In this document: piece after piece, positions 1-8,735 of the stretch
How the letters are laid out: the number at the start of each line of letters is the position of its first letter
Numbering within the stretch: the stretch's first letter is position 1
Origin: Algibacter miyuki
GTDB lineage: Bacteria; Bacteroidota; Bacteroidia; Flavobacteriales; Flavobacteriaceae
Length of the DNA stretch: 64,000 nt
NCBI RefSeq assembly: GCF_030409805.1
Contig: NZ_JAUFQP010000010.1
Location: forward strand, 625,001 to 689,000
Direction: 5' to 3'
Translations under genes and position numbers: made by a program
Notes under the pieces: generated by a model
What the model was told of the DNA's origin: nothing
What the model saw: the letters and a program-made list of their open reading frames with translations, nothing else
Databases searched by the model: none

Positions 1-885
1 AGTTCTATAATACGCATCCATATCATCGGTATAAGCTATATCGTATTTTGATGCCGCCTCTAATAAATCATTTTTTATATAATCATTTGGAATTTCTCCA
101 AACACTTTAAGCTTAGCTAAATATTTATCAATTCCCTCTTTATCTGCCAAATCAACTGCTTTCAGCACAAAATATTCTTTAACTAATTCATCATACCAAC
201 CTCTATGCTTATAAGCTTCTTCGTTAGTAAAATCTACTCCTTCTAGTGGTTTAAGAAATTCCTTTGAAACTCTAAAATCAGGCTGTTTTAGGTTTCTCCC
301 GTGTCTTCCTTGATACCGCACTAAAGATAATAGATAGTAATTATTCAATTGCTCACGCTCAAATTGAGCAAACTCGCTAGGCAAATCCGGAAAGCTATCT
401 AAATATTTTATAAGATTTTCTTTAATCATGCTGGCTTTAGCACTAAAATCAGATTCGTTTAGACTATTAAACTCCTCAAAATCACCTCTTAGGCGGTCTC
501 TTCGACTATCTTCTGTCAACAAATATTTAGAAGCATTAGAATCTGGCCCAGTCAATACCGAGGTGCTTCTCATATCTTTACCGTCTGTGGTAAGGTTATA
601 CTCCCCGCCATTGGCTAAGTAAATATCAATTCTGTTCATGCCTTTACCACTAAACCTGTAGGTGCCTGTTCCTGAAAATATGGTGTCGCAAATAAAAGCC
701 CCATCCTCTGCTGTTTTAACAGTAAATCTACCTTTAGCATCTTTATGAGATAATCTAAATTCTTTAGATGGAGCGTCTAAAATGGTTCCAGATAACAAAA
801 TATAATCTTTAGGAGCTTCCTCTTTGCAGGATATTATTGTTAATACAAAGCTTAATACACAAATTATGTTTTTCATGTTTTTCAT
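1..885 (-). CDS. Thioredoxin-like (TlpA-type) lipoprotein, N-terminal part, cut by window edge
   Basis: This reading frame stays open from 885 to the left edge, so only about 295 N-terminal residues are visible. It begins with a lipoprotein signal (hydrophobic core ending LTIISC, then KEE), predicting a lipid-anchored envelope protein. The visible part closely parallels the next gene upstream (896-2269): shared blocks include YILLSGTIL, PSKEFRL, NGGEYNLT and EFNSLNESDF. The thioredoxin domain would lie beyond the edge and is inferred only from that paralogue. Two ATGs (885 and 876) are possible starts. It sits 10 bp after the upstream gene, so the pair is probably co-transcribed at the end of the SusCD locus. 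Confidence 0.8.
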   Translation of the reverse strand, partial: MKNMKNIICVLSFVLTIISCKEEAPKDYILLSGTILDAPSKEFRLSHKDAKGRFTVKTAEDGAFICDTIFSGTGTYRFSGKGMNRIDIYLANGGEYNLTTDGKDMRSTSVLTGPDSNASKYLLTEDSRRDRLRGDFEEFNSLNESDFSAKASMIKENLIKYLDSFPDLPSEFAQFEREQLNNYYLLSLVRYQGRHGRNLKQPDFRVSKEFLKPLEGVDFTNEEAYKHRGWYDELVKEYFVLKAVDLADKEGIDKYLAKLKVFGEIPNDYIKNDLLEAASKYDIAYTDDMDAYYRT

Positions 886-895
886 TTTTTTTGTT

Positions 896-2269
896 CTAAA
901 TACCTACTTCATTAAACAAGGTTATTAATTCAGTTTTAGAAGGTCGTGGCGCATTTGAACTAACAATTTTGCCATCAGGGTCTATTAAGATAAAACGTGG
1001 TATACCACTAATTTGGTAAGCTGTAACAAAATCGCTTTTCCAATCTTTGTCCGCTATTAATTGCACACCTCCTAAGCTTTTATCTGTCACCATTTTTCTC
1101 CAAGCATCACGTTTATTTTCTGTATCTATAGAAAGACTTACAAATTCTATGTTTTTCCCATGGTATTGTTTCTCAACTTTTTGAAGTGCAGGAACCTCAG
1201 CTAAACAAGGCCCGCACCAGGTTGCCCAAACATCGATATAGACGTATTTCCCTGCAAAATCACTTAAAGAAGATGTTCCGCCAGCATGATTAACGTAATC
1301 TGTAAATGTTGGAGACATTGCCCCTTTACTCAATTTTTTTAAAGCTTCATACTTTTCAGTAATATTTTTATTGTTTGTTGTTGAAGTAGAAACAGAAATA
1401 TAAGTGTTATAATATTCCTCAAGGTTGTTTGTATACGTTATACCTCCTTTAGCGGCACTCATTAGTAAATCATTCTTTATAAAATCGTTAGGAATTGCTC
1501 CAAACACTTTTAGTTTAGCCAAGTGTGCATCTATCTCTTCATTTTTCGCTAATTGATTAGCTTTTCTATTAAAGTGCTCATTTACTAATTTAGTATAAGA
1601 AGCTCTACCTCTATAAGCTTCTTCGTTTAGATAATCTACCTTTTTTAATTCTTCCAAAAAACTCTCAGACACCTTGAAATCTGGATTTTCAGTATATCTT
1701 TTATGTGAGTTCTCATACTTAATTAACGTTAAAAGATGATAGTTATATAACTCTTCACGTTCAGCTTCAACAAATTCTTTAGGAATATTTGCAAAACTAT
1801 CTAAATAAGCAAGAAGACTTTCTTTAATCATTTTTTCTTTAGCTCTAAAGTCAGATTCGTTTAATGAATTAAATTCAGCATAATCTCCTCTTACTTTAAT
1901 GATGTTATTTATTTTTGTCATTAAATAATTAGAAGCATCAGGGTCTGTTCCCGCTAATTTGACTGTGTTTTTGAAGTTTTTTCCATCTGCGGTTAAATTA
2001 TATTCTCCGCCATTGGTTAAATAAAGATCAGCCCTGCTTCTAGGATCAAAAAAGATATAACGACCAGTTCCAGAGGTTATAGTATCAGAAAATGTTCCGT
2101 CTTCTGCTATTGTAATAATGTTTGAACCTCCCTTACCTCCAAGTCTAAATTCTTTAGATGGCGAATTTAAAATGGTTCCAGACAATAATATATAATCTTT
2201 AGTTTGTTTTTTTTCTTTGCAAGACGTTAGGCATAACGTTAAAAGCAATAGAGCTATACTTTGTTTCAT
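896..2269 (-). CDS. TlpA-family thioredoxin-like lipoprotein
   Basis: 457 residues. A lipoprotein signal ends LCLTSC (Cys17). A beta-rich N-terminal region (about 25-110) resembles the DUF4369-like lead domain of Bacteroidota TlpA proteins. A helical middle follows, then a C-terminal thioredoxin fold (about 325-457) with the active site WCGPC (Cys352/Cys355) and the cis-proline segment GIPRF. The family transfers electrons to disulfides in periplasmic or surface proteins, often during cytochrome maturation or redox repair. Here it lies downstream of SusC/SusD, an arrangement common in Bacteroidota uptake loci. Its substrate is unknown. The gene at 1-885 is a tandem paralogue. Confidence 0.88.
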   Translation of the reverse strand: MKQSIALLLLTLCLTSCKEKKQTKDYILLSGTILNSPSKEFRLGGKGGSNIITIAEDGTFSDTITSGTGRYIFFDPRSRADLYLTNGGEYNLTADGKNFKNTVKLAGTDPDASNYLMTKINNIIKVRGDYAEFNSLNESDFRAKEKMIKESLLAYLDSFANIPKEFVEAEREELYNYHLLTLIKYENSHKRYTENPDFKVSESFLEELKKVDYLNEEAYRGRASYTKLVNEHFNRKANQLAKNEEIDAHLAKLKVFGAIPNDFIKNDLLMSAAKGGITYTNNLEEYYNTYISVSTSTTNNKNITEKYEALKKLSKGAMSPTFTDYVNHAGGTSSLSDFAGKYVYIDVWATWCGPCLAEVPALQKVEKQYHGKNIEFVSLSIDTENKRDAWRKMVTDKSLGGVQLIADKDWKSDFVTAYQISGIPRFILIDPDGKIVSSNAPRPSKTELITLFNEVGI

Positions 2270-2356
2270 TTTTTATTTTTTTAGCAATAAAAGTCTGTTT
2301 ATACTGAAATTTCTGCTCGAGATAACGTTAAGTTAAATTTCAATAAGAGTTTTATA

Positions 2357-2380
2357 AAACGGGAAAATTAATTCCCGTTT
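2357..2380 (-). terminator. Hairpin after the DUF4465-like gene
   Basis: A 9-bp perfect stem (AAACGGGAA / TTCCCGTTT) with a 6-nt AT loop lies 23 bp past the stop of the gene at 2403-3599. The T-run after it on the minus strand is weak, so it may be an attenuator or RNA 3'-end stabiliser that lowers expression of the thioredoxin genes relative to SusCD, rather than a full terminator. Confidence 0.5.
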
Positions 2381-2402
2381 ATATATTTATGTTATCTTTT
2401 TT

Positions 2403-3599
2403 TTACTGAAGACGAATTCCATCTAAACAAAACGTTGGTGGATAGACCATTGTTCCTTGATTATCAACATATGACGATGACATTTTAAACAATACTTTAT
2501 CTACCTGTCCTAAAGAAGTTAAATCTACTCTTTTCCAATCGTCTAAAGTAAACACATAATCAGGGTTTTCAGTGTCCACACCTTCTAATAGCGATAAGTA
2601 GACATCCATAGTTCCTGTAGAGCTTCCATTTAAAAAACCTTCTATAGTTAATGTTATATCACCTATAGTTACTGCATCATAAGCAAGATCATAAGCGGCA
2701 TCATATGCATCACCAAAAGCAAGAGCAAATGCAGCATCATATGCGGCATCATATGCAGTATCATAAGCCGCTTGTTGCTCTTCGGTAGTACTAGCTGGAA
2801 AGTCGATAATATATGTGGCACGTGCAGCATCTCCTGCAACTATTCCGGCAGCATCTCCTGCAGCCTCTCCTGCAGCTCTGTTCCCTGTAGCTTCTCCTGC
2901 AGCTTCACCAGCAAGTCTTTTACTAAGTATTTGATGCCCCGCTAATCTTACAGTATTTAAAGTTCCATCAATTCCAGGAAGTGTATAAACGGTTTCACGG
3001 TCAGTGCTAGGGATATTGGGGTTTGCTTTTACATCCCCATCAAGTTTATACATTTGCGTCTCTGAATCTAGGTCATCAGAATAAATAGAGCCATACTTTG
3101 CTAAAAGAGCAGTATACGTAGTATTTGCTACTAGTACATGTTCTACAATTCCAGGTTTAGATAATGTAAAATAGGCATTATCATTATTTGTATTTCCTAC
3201 AAGATAATTTTCAGTTCTATTTATATCGTTTGTAAAAACACTAAAAGCGGTTGAATTGATAGCCTCTTGTGTTTGAGCAGGTGTAGCTCCACCAACGGGT
3301 CCAAAATCGCGTGTTAATTCCCAAGGATAAGACCGGAAATTTCTATTAGACAACGCAAATCCACTATAACTTCCATCACCTGATTTAGCTACATTAACAG
3401 TGATGATACCTGAAGAATTGTCACCAATTTCATAAGGAGCATCCGGAATTTCATAAGAAAATCTATCTAATGATACTTCGTTAAACGTAATATCCTCTGG
3501 ATATGGAAGTTCTGCTAAATACTGATCAGCACAAGAGCTGAGCATAGTTAAACCAATCACAGCTGCTGTGATACTTATATATTTTTGTGTAAATTTCAT
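2403..3599 (-). CDS. DUF4465-like surface lipoprotein with alanine-rich repeat insert
   Basis: 398 residues. The lipoprotein signal ends TMLSSC (Cys23). The N-terminal half (FALSNRN, the VANTTYTALL block) and the C-terminal half (DDWKRVDLTSLGQVDKV, then PPTFCLDGI at the very end) match my memory of the DUF4465 family, beta-sandwich lipoproteins next to SusC/SusD or TonB receptors. Some gut members are reported to bind corrinoids, but nothing here shows the ligand. Between the halves, residues about 229-310 are low-complexity: runs of AAGE/AAGD followed by AYDAAYD units, about a four-residue period. The gene follows susD by 17 bp and is probably an accessory ligand-binding lipoprotein of the same transporter. 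DUF4465 assignment is from remembered motifs only. Confidence 0.72.
   Translation of the reverse strand: MKFTQKYISITAAVIGLTMLSSCADQYLAELPYPEDITFNEVSLDRFSYEIPDAPYEIGDNSSGIITVNVAKSGDGSYSGFALSNRNFRSYPWELTRDFGPVGGATPAQTQEAINSTAFSVFTNDINRTENYLVGNTNNDNAYFTLSKPGIVEHVLVANTTYTALLAKYGSIYSDDLDSETQMYKLDGDVKANPNIPSTDRETVYTLPGIDGTLNTVRLAGHQILSKRLAGEAAGEATGNRAAGEAAGDAAGIVAGDAARATYIIDFPASTTEEQQAAYDTAYDAAYDAAFALAFGDAYDAAYDLAYDAVTIGDITLTIEGFLNGSSTGTMDVYLSLLEGVDTENPDYVFTLDDWKRVDLTSLGQVDKVLFKMSSSYVDNQGTMVYPPTFCLDGIRLQ
2670..2915 (-). repeat. Degenerate 12-bp tandem repeat inside the DUF4465-like gene
   Basis: This segment encodes residues about 229-310. Two blocks are seen: one of AAGE/AAGD-type units and one of AYDAAYDAA units. 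On the plus strand the second block appears as repeated gcatcatatgc-type words. Units are multiples of 3 bp, so gain or loss would change length without breaking the frame. Confidence 0.75.
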
Positions 3600-3616
3600 A
3601 TAGTATTTTATTATAA

Positions 3617-5134
3617 TTATTCTAAATCTGGATTTTGTTCTATCACTTTATTTACAAGCATTTCTTCGGAAGGAATAGGATAACATATTTTATTAAACTC
3701 TATAGTCATATTTTTAAGTGATTCCATCCAAAGTTGCCCTTCTGCTGTTTTAAACCGAAGAGAAGCAAAAAATGAACTACCATTTTCTAAGAATGTTTCT
3801 AAAAAGTATTCTTTAAAAATCATATCCCAAGCTTCCTGCTCACTTTGAGGATCTAGAGACTCAAATACCGGATTTGTTCTTTTAGAACGCATTTCGTTAA
3901 TAGGTGCTATTGCTTCCGAATAAGAAGCCCCCGTTCTTGCTAGTAACTCAGCTTTTAAAATATATAACTCTGAATACCTAAAAAAGTAAGTATTGTACTT
4001 ATTATCTTGAGGAGAGGCAACCTGTCCCCAATATTTACCTAACCTACATACTTTTTTCCATGACCAATATTTATATGAACTTGTACCATTATAAGGATAT
4101 GCCATTTCCCCTGTAGCAATTTCCCAACGCGGATCTTCTTTAAACCAAGTATCAGTACCATTTCTTAGCCCTGCAGTGATATACTGAGGAAGTGTCCATG
4201 ACGACAAGAAAGTTCCACTAGTAACCAATGATGTAGTATACCTTGAATCAGCCATCCATATATCTAAATTCCCATCTTGTTCTAAATAACCAGAAAATAG
4301 GTTTTCTGGTGAATCCCAAGAGTCTACATATACTTGAGCTAAATCGGCTTGCATTTCAAATCCTGGAATGCTAGAGTTTAAAATTTCATTTACCAATGAA
4401 AGTGCTTCTGATAGCTCTGGTGTATTTCTTCCATCATTAAACCCCGATCTAAAAAGTAATATTTTAGCTTTAAAAACTTTAGCAAATTCTTTAGAAACAT
4501 ATCTATTCCCTTTAACAGAGAAACTAGGCAAATTCTCAATAGCAAAATCAATATCTTCAAATATCCTGGTATACGACTCTCCTACACTAAGCCTTCCTTT
4601 TTGAAGATTTGTTACAGTAGCCAATTCATCGCGGTATAATACACCATAAGGACTATCATCATCACTTTCCCACCAATGTCCAAATTTCCAAAAAACAAAA
4701 GTTTGAGCAAATGCTTTTAAAAATCTAGCTTCTGCTAATAACGCCGTTTTTTCTTCATCACTTATTGTTGACTGACCTAATTTCGAAATACCATTTATTG
4801 CAAAATTGGCAGCGTTTATAGCTTCGTAATACCCCAACCAATAATATTGTTGACTAGGTGAATTATTTGTTTGCGTAGTGGTCATCTCGTAGTCTCCAGA
4901 GCTGTGTCTAACAAATCCAGCTTTAGATGCTAAAGCGGAATATAGTCCTCCAGAAAAATTAGAACCTTGCACTATAAATGGATAAACACCATCAACAGCC
5001 GCTCTAGCTTTAACTCCGTTTGTAATTCCTGTTACTTCATTTAACTCAAAACTAGGGGTTATATTTAGTTCATCATCACATGAACTTACTCCAAATATTA
5101 GAGCTATTAATGATATGTATAATAGTTTTTTCAT
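3617..5134 (-). CDS. SusD/RagB-family outer-membrane lipoprotein
   Basis: 505 residues with lipoprotein signal ending FGVSSC (Cys19). The N-terminal SusD-like helical region is followed by the RagB/SusD C-terminal part, with the familiar YFFRYSELYILKAELLARTG helix and a C-terminal NPVIEQNP-like tail (VIEQNPDLE). SusD proteins form the lid over the SusC channel and capture oligosaccharides or other nutrients at the cell surface. It lies 12 bp downstream of susC and 17 bp upstream of the DUF4465-like gene, so all three are likely one transcript. The substrate cannot be read from the sequence: no glycoside hydrolase, sulfatase or lyase accompanies it in the window. Confidence 0.93.
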   Translation of the reverse strand: MKKLLYISLIALIFGVSSCDDELNITPSFELNEVTGITNGVKARAAVDGVYPFIVQGSNFSGGLYSALASKAGFVRHSSGDYEMTTTQTNNSPSQQYYWLGYYEAINAANFAINGISKLGQSTISDEEKTALLAEARFLKAFAQTFVFWKFGHWWESDDDSPYGVLYRDELATVTNLQKGRLSVGESYTRIFEDIDFAIENLPSFSVKGNRYVSKEFAKVFKAKILLFRSGFNDGRNTPELSEALSLVNEILNSSIPGFEMQADLAQVYVDSWDSPENLFSGYLEQDGNLDIWMADSRYTTSLVTSGTFLSSWTLPQYITAGLRNGTDTWFKEDPRWEIATGEMAYPYNGTSSYKYWSWKKVCRLGKYWGQVASPQDNKYNTYFFRYSELYILKAELLARTGASYSEAIAPINEMRSKRTNPVFESLDPQSEQEAWDMIFKEYFLETFLENGSSFFASLRFKTAEGQLWMESLKNMTIEFNKICYPIPSEEMLVNKVIEQNPDLE

Positions 5135-5146
5135 AATTAAATATTT

Positions 5147-8100
5147 TTATTTTAGATTAACCTTAATTCCTAAACTATAAACTGATGCCGCAGGATACGT
5201 ACTTTGATCTTGCGCAGAATATACACTTGTAGAACTATCAGAAATCCTACCTCCATCTGGTTTAAATCCAGGATATTTAGTTATTGTAAACAAGTTTGAA
5301 GCTTTAAAAGATATATTAACTCCAATAATTTTTGAATTTTCAAATACTTTTTTAGGAATATCATAAGACATATTCAATGAGTTTAACCGAATAAAAGATG
5401 CATCGTGTAAATAAAAGTCAGAGAAAAGTCCATTACCACCAATAGCATTTGGTGTTAGTCTAGGGAATTTTGCTTCATATGGACTTAACACTATAGTACT
5501 TTGACCTGCAATACTTACACTATTATTATAAGCATCCGTAATACCATATTTGGCTTGTTGTCTAGGATAATCCCAAAGCCTTAGATGTCCATAAGCATAA
5601 GTAAAGTTTGTGTTAATTCTAAAGTTTTTATAGGAATAAGAAAAACCAAATCCACCAAAGCCATCAGGAACAGAAGAACCTAAATGCTTACGGTCGGCCT
5701 CTGTGATTTTTCCATCTGGAATACCATCTGGTAATCCATCTTCACCTATACCACTATTATCAAGATAGATAAGATCTCCCATACCTTCACTAGCGCTATA
5801 GTAAAATTCTTGAACTCCAAGAGAATTTGTACTATTTCTAAATGCATAAGCATCTTCTGGAGACACATAAAAGCGCCCTGCTGTTTGGTACCCAAACCAT
5901 TCACCTACCTCATCTCCTGTATAAAGAATCATTTTTGTATCACTCGGTGTCATAACTAAATGATCTATATTGGCATTAAATTCTGTTATTCTTGATCGAC
6001 TCTTAGCCCAATTAAAATCAAATGTTAAACGGTGATTTTTATTTTTAATAATGTTAGCTCTTATATCAATTTCATAACCCCTAGCATCCATTGTTGCTAC
6101 ATTTGCATTTATACTTCTTTCAGAAGAACTCCACGGTATCTCATTTGAATAAATTAATTTATCACTTTTCTTACTATAAGTTCCAATGGTACCAGTAATA
6201 CGATCGTTAAAGAATCCAAAATCTAATCCTAAATCAAACATTTTAGTTTCTTCCCATTGTAAAAATGGATTTCCAAGAGAACTTGGATAAATTGCTGGAG
6301 CATTATTATATGTTTCAGCAGAAACTCCTGTTGCCCAGTCATTATACCCTAAACGCCCTGTAGAACCTGTTACACCAAAAGATGTTCTTAGTTTTAGATG
6401 CGAAAGATATTTCTTAATTTCTTGAGATTTTAGAAACTTTTCATTAGTAACTGTCCATGCAAAGGCTCCAGAAGGAAAAATCCCCCATTGTTTTCCTGAA
6501 CCAAAACGAGATGAACCATCTCTACGAATTGTACCCGAAATGATATAACGATTATCATATTTATAATGTAAACGTCCAAACATACCAATTAAGGCCGTTT
6601 TCCGTTCTGTTTCTCCTATACGAGTTATAGATGCTTGCGATCCAAAATTATTAAGAATGTCGTCATCAGGAAAATCTTCTGCTAGCATAGTATGGCCACG
6701 AGTAACATATTTTTCTAAAGTGTGTCCCAATAAAGCAGTAACATTATGTTTTTTTCCTATTTGCTTTACATAACTTAAAGTGTTGTCAAATACATCACGA
6801 GAACTTTTATAATTACTCCAAGATCTTTCTCCTAGTTCTTCTTGATATGTTCCTCTTCTATCAAAAGATAAAGACTCAGAATCACTATAACTATTTGCAA
6901 AAGATGTTCTAAATTTAAGACCATCTAATAGTTCGTATTCTAAGTATGCCGTAGAATTAAGAGTAATGCTATTTGAATCATCGATATTTGCCAAAGCAGT
7001 TAAAGGATTTTCAACATAATACCCTGGAAGATATACAGATCCATCATCGTTATATGCATTAATATCTGGACGTATTCTATTTAAAACCGTTAATAAACGA
7101 TCCTTATTACTTCTTTTGGTAGTAGCTCCTCTAATATTTAATCCAAATTTTAAGTTATCACTTAGCTGGGTATCAAGGCTGGTACTCCCACTTATTCTTT
7201 TATTAAATCCAGTCTTAACAATACCTTGAATATCTTGCAGACCTATGGATACATAATACGTAGTTTTATCTGAGCCACCTCTAACTGATGCGTCATGCTT
7301 TTTATTTAAAGGAGTTTGCGTAACAACATCCTGCCAATCGGTATTACCTCCAAAAAATGCGGTTGGAAGCAATTGCAAGTCATCTTTATCAAACTCACTA
7401 GTATTTAAATCCAAAAACGCTTGTTCATCCATATAATTACCAGTATCACCACCCCAACCATTGGCCATAATTTGCTCTTTAACAGCAGCTGTCATATAAG
7501 CTTCGTATTGTGGTCCGTCAAAATATTCAAATGAATTAAAATCTGTAACTGTCGCTGAAATACTTGAAGAAAACGTGAATACAGGCTCTCTGTTCCGTTG
7601 CCCTCTTTTAGTTGTTACTATAACAACCCCTTGAGCACCTCTAGAACCATAGATAGCTGTAGAAGAAGCATCCTTTAAAACATCTATACTCTCAACAGTA
7701 TCTAAATTTAAATCATCTAAGGTAAGACCATCTTGTGGCACACCATCAATAACCCATAAAGGTTGATTATCACCATTAAGCGATGATGATCCACGGATAA
7801 TAATACTTATTGGTGACGTTGGTGAGGCAGATTGCACTTGTACATTTACCCCTGATGCTTTACCTTCAAGTAAACTTTCAATAGTATTCCCCATAGGAGC
7901 GTCTTCTATATCTTGTTTATCAATTCTAGAGATAACACCCGTTGCATCACGAATTTTGGTAGTACCATACCCAATAACAAGAACCTCATCTAGCCCCGAA
8001 AGTGACGCTTTCATCTTTAAGTTAATGAAGGCTTGGTCTCCAACAGTAATTTCCTGATTTTCGAACCCTAAATAACTAAAGACTAAAATAACGTTATCAT

Positions 8101-8644
8101 TACTATCAGCTAAGTTTATCGTGAAATTTCCATCGAAATCCGTGTATGCTCCGTTTTTTGTGTTTTTAACCAACACACTTACACCGGATAATGGCACCCC
8201 GTTTTCATCGACGACGTTACCTTTTATTGTTTTTTTCAAGACTTTAATAACTTCTACAATCGGTTTTTCTTCCGAAACTTTACTTTTAATAATAATGGTG
8301 CTTTCTTCTGAAAACTCATAGATAAATGCTCCTTTTGACAAACTCATATCCAAGAGTTCGTTGGCTTTAATTATTCCTTTTTTCAATGAAACTTTTGGAT
8401 AATTCTCAAACAAATCGGCTCTATAAATAAACCGGTAATCTGTCTGATTCTTAATCATTTTAAAGACTTCGTCTACCGAAATTACTTGATTGGCTTTAAT
8501 TTCAATTTTAGCGTTCTGAGAGAATCCATTTTTAGGAGATAAACTAAAGACGGACATCGATAAAAGAAAAATAAATGTTTTCATGATGAGCGTTAAAAGC
8601 CTTCTCTTCTTGAAGAGAAGCGGATTAGTAATTTTTTTTTTCAT
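5147..8644 (-). CDS. SusC/RagA-family TonB-dependent transporter with STN signalling domain
   Basis: 1165 residues. Order: N-terminal extension and signal region (about 20-43), STN domain (about 45-120), carboxypeptidase-regulatory-like beta-sandwich (about 139-213, DENGVPLSGVSV), a TonB-box-like stretch (DEVLVIGYGT), plug (about 231-345, ending DASSTAIYGSRGAQGVV), then the 22-strand-type barrel. It imports a nutrient across the outer membrane using TonB energy, with the adjacent SusD as lid. The STN domain is the hallmark of transporters that signal to a FecR anti-sigma factor, and fecR and the sigma gene lie immediately upstream. A second possible start is Met21 (8584); the longer form is kept because an N-terminal extension is usual for STN-type SusC proteins. 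Confidence 0.95.
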   Translation of the reverse strand: MKKKITNPLLFKKRRLLTLIMKTFIFLLSMSVFSLSPKNGFSQNAKIEIKANQVISVDEVFKMIKNQTDYRFIYRADLFENYPKVSLKKGIIKANELLDMSLSKGAFIYEFSEESTIIIKSKVSEEKPIVEVIKVLKKTIKGNVVDENGVPLSGVSVLVKNTKNGAYTDFDGNFTINLADSNDNVILVFSYLGFENQEITVGDQAFINLKMKASLSGLDEVLVIGYGTTKIRDATGVISRIDKQDIEDAPMGNTIESLLEGKASGVNVQVQSASPTSPISIIIRGSSSLNGDNQPLWVIDGVPQDGLTLDDLNLDTVESIDVLKDASSTAIYGSRGAQGVVIVTTKRGQRNREPVFTFSSSISATVTDFNSFEYFDGPQYEAYMTAAVKEQIMANGWGGDTGNYMDEQAFLDLNTSEFDKDDLQLLPTAFFGGNTDWQDVVTQTPLNKKHDASVRGGSDKTTYYVSIGLQDIQGIVKTGFNKRISGSTSLDTQLSDNLKFGLNIRGATTKRSNKDRLLTVLNRIRPDINAYNDDGSVYLPGYYVENPLTALANIDDSNSITLNSTAYLEYELLDGLKFRTSFANSYSDSESLSFDRRGTYQEELGERSWSNYKSSRDVFDNTLSYVKQIGKKHNVTALLGHTLEKYVTRGHTMLAEDFPDDDILNNFGSQASITRIGETERKTALIGMFGRLHYKYDNRYIISGTIRRDGSSRFGSGKQWGIFPSGAFAWTVTNEKFLKSQEIKKYLSHLKLRTSFGVTGSTGRLGYNDWATGVSAETYNNAPAIYPSSLGNPFLQWEETKMFDLGLDFGFFNDRITGTIGTYSKKSDKLIYSNEIPWSSSERSINANVATMDARGYEIDIRANIIKNKNHRLTFDFNWAKSRSRITEFNANIDHLVMTPSDTKMILYTGDEVGEWFGYQTAGRFYVSPEDAYAFRNSTNSLGVQEFYYSASEGMGDLIYLDNSGIGEDGLPDGIPDGKITEADRKHLGSSVPDGFGGFGFSYSYKNFRINTNFTYAYGHLRLWDYPRQQAKYGITDAYNNSVSIAGQSTIVLSPYEAKFPRLTPNAIGGNGLFSDFYLHDASFIRLNSLNMSYDIPKKVFENSKIIGVNISFKASNLFTITKYPGFKPDGGRISDSSTSVYSAQDQSTYPAASVYSLGIKVNLK

Positions 8645-8735
8645 AAATTTACATGTTGGTTAGTTAAATCATTTAATTAATCACTGTTTAATGGGATATC
8701 ACTGGCGGTTAGAGGTTTAGTTTTATCCCGTTTTT

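Noticed and set aside
2670..2915. Possible CRISPR-like array in the alanine-rich repeat
   Set aside because: The repeats are short, contiguous, in a coding frame, with no spacers and no cas genes nearby.
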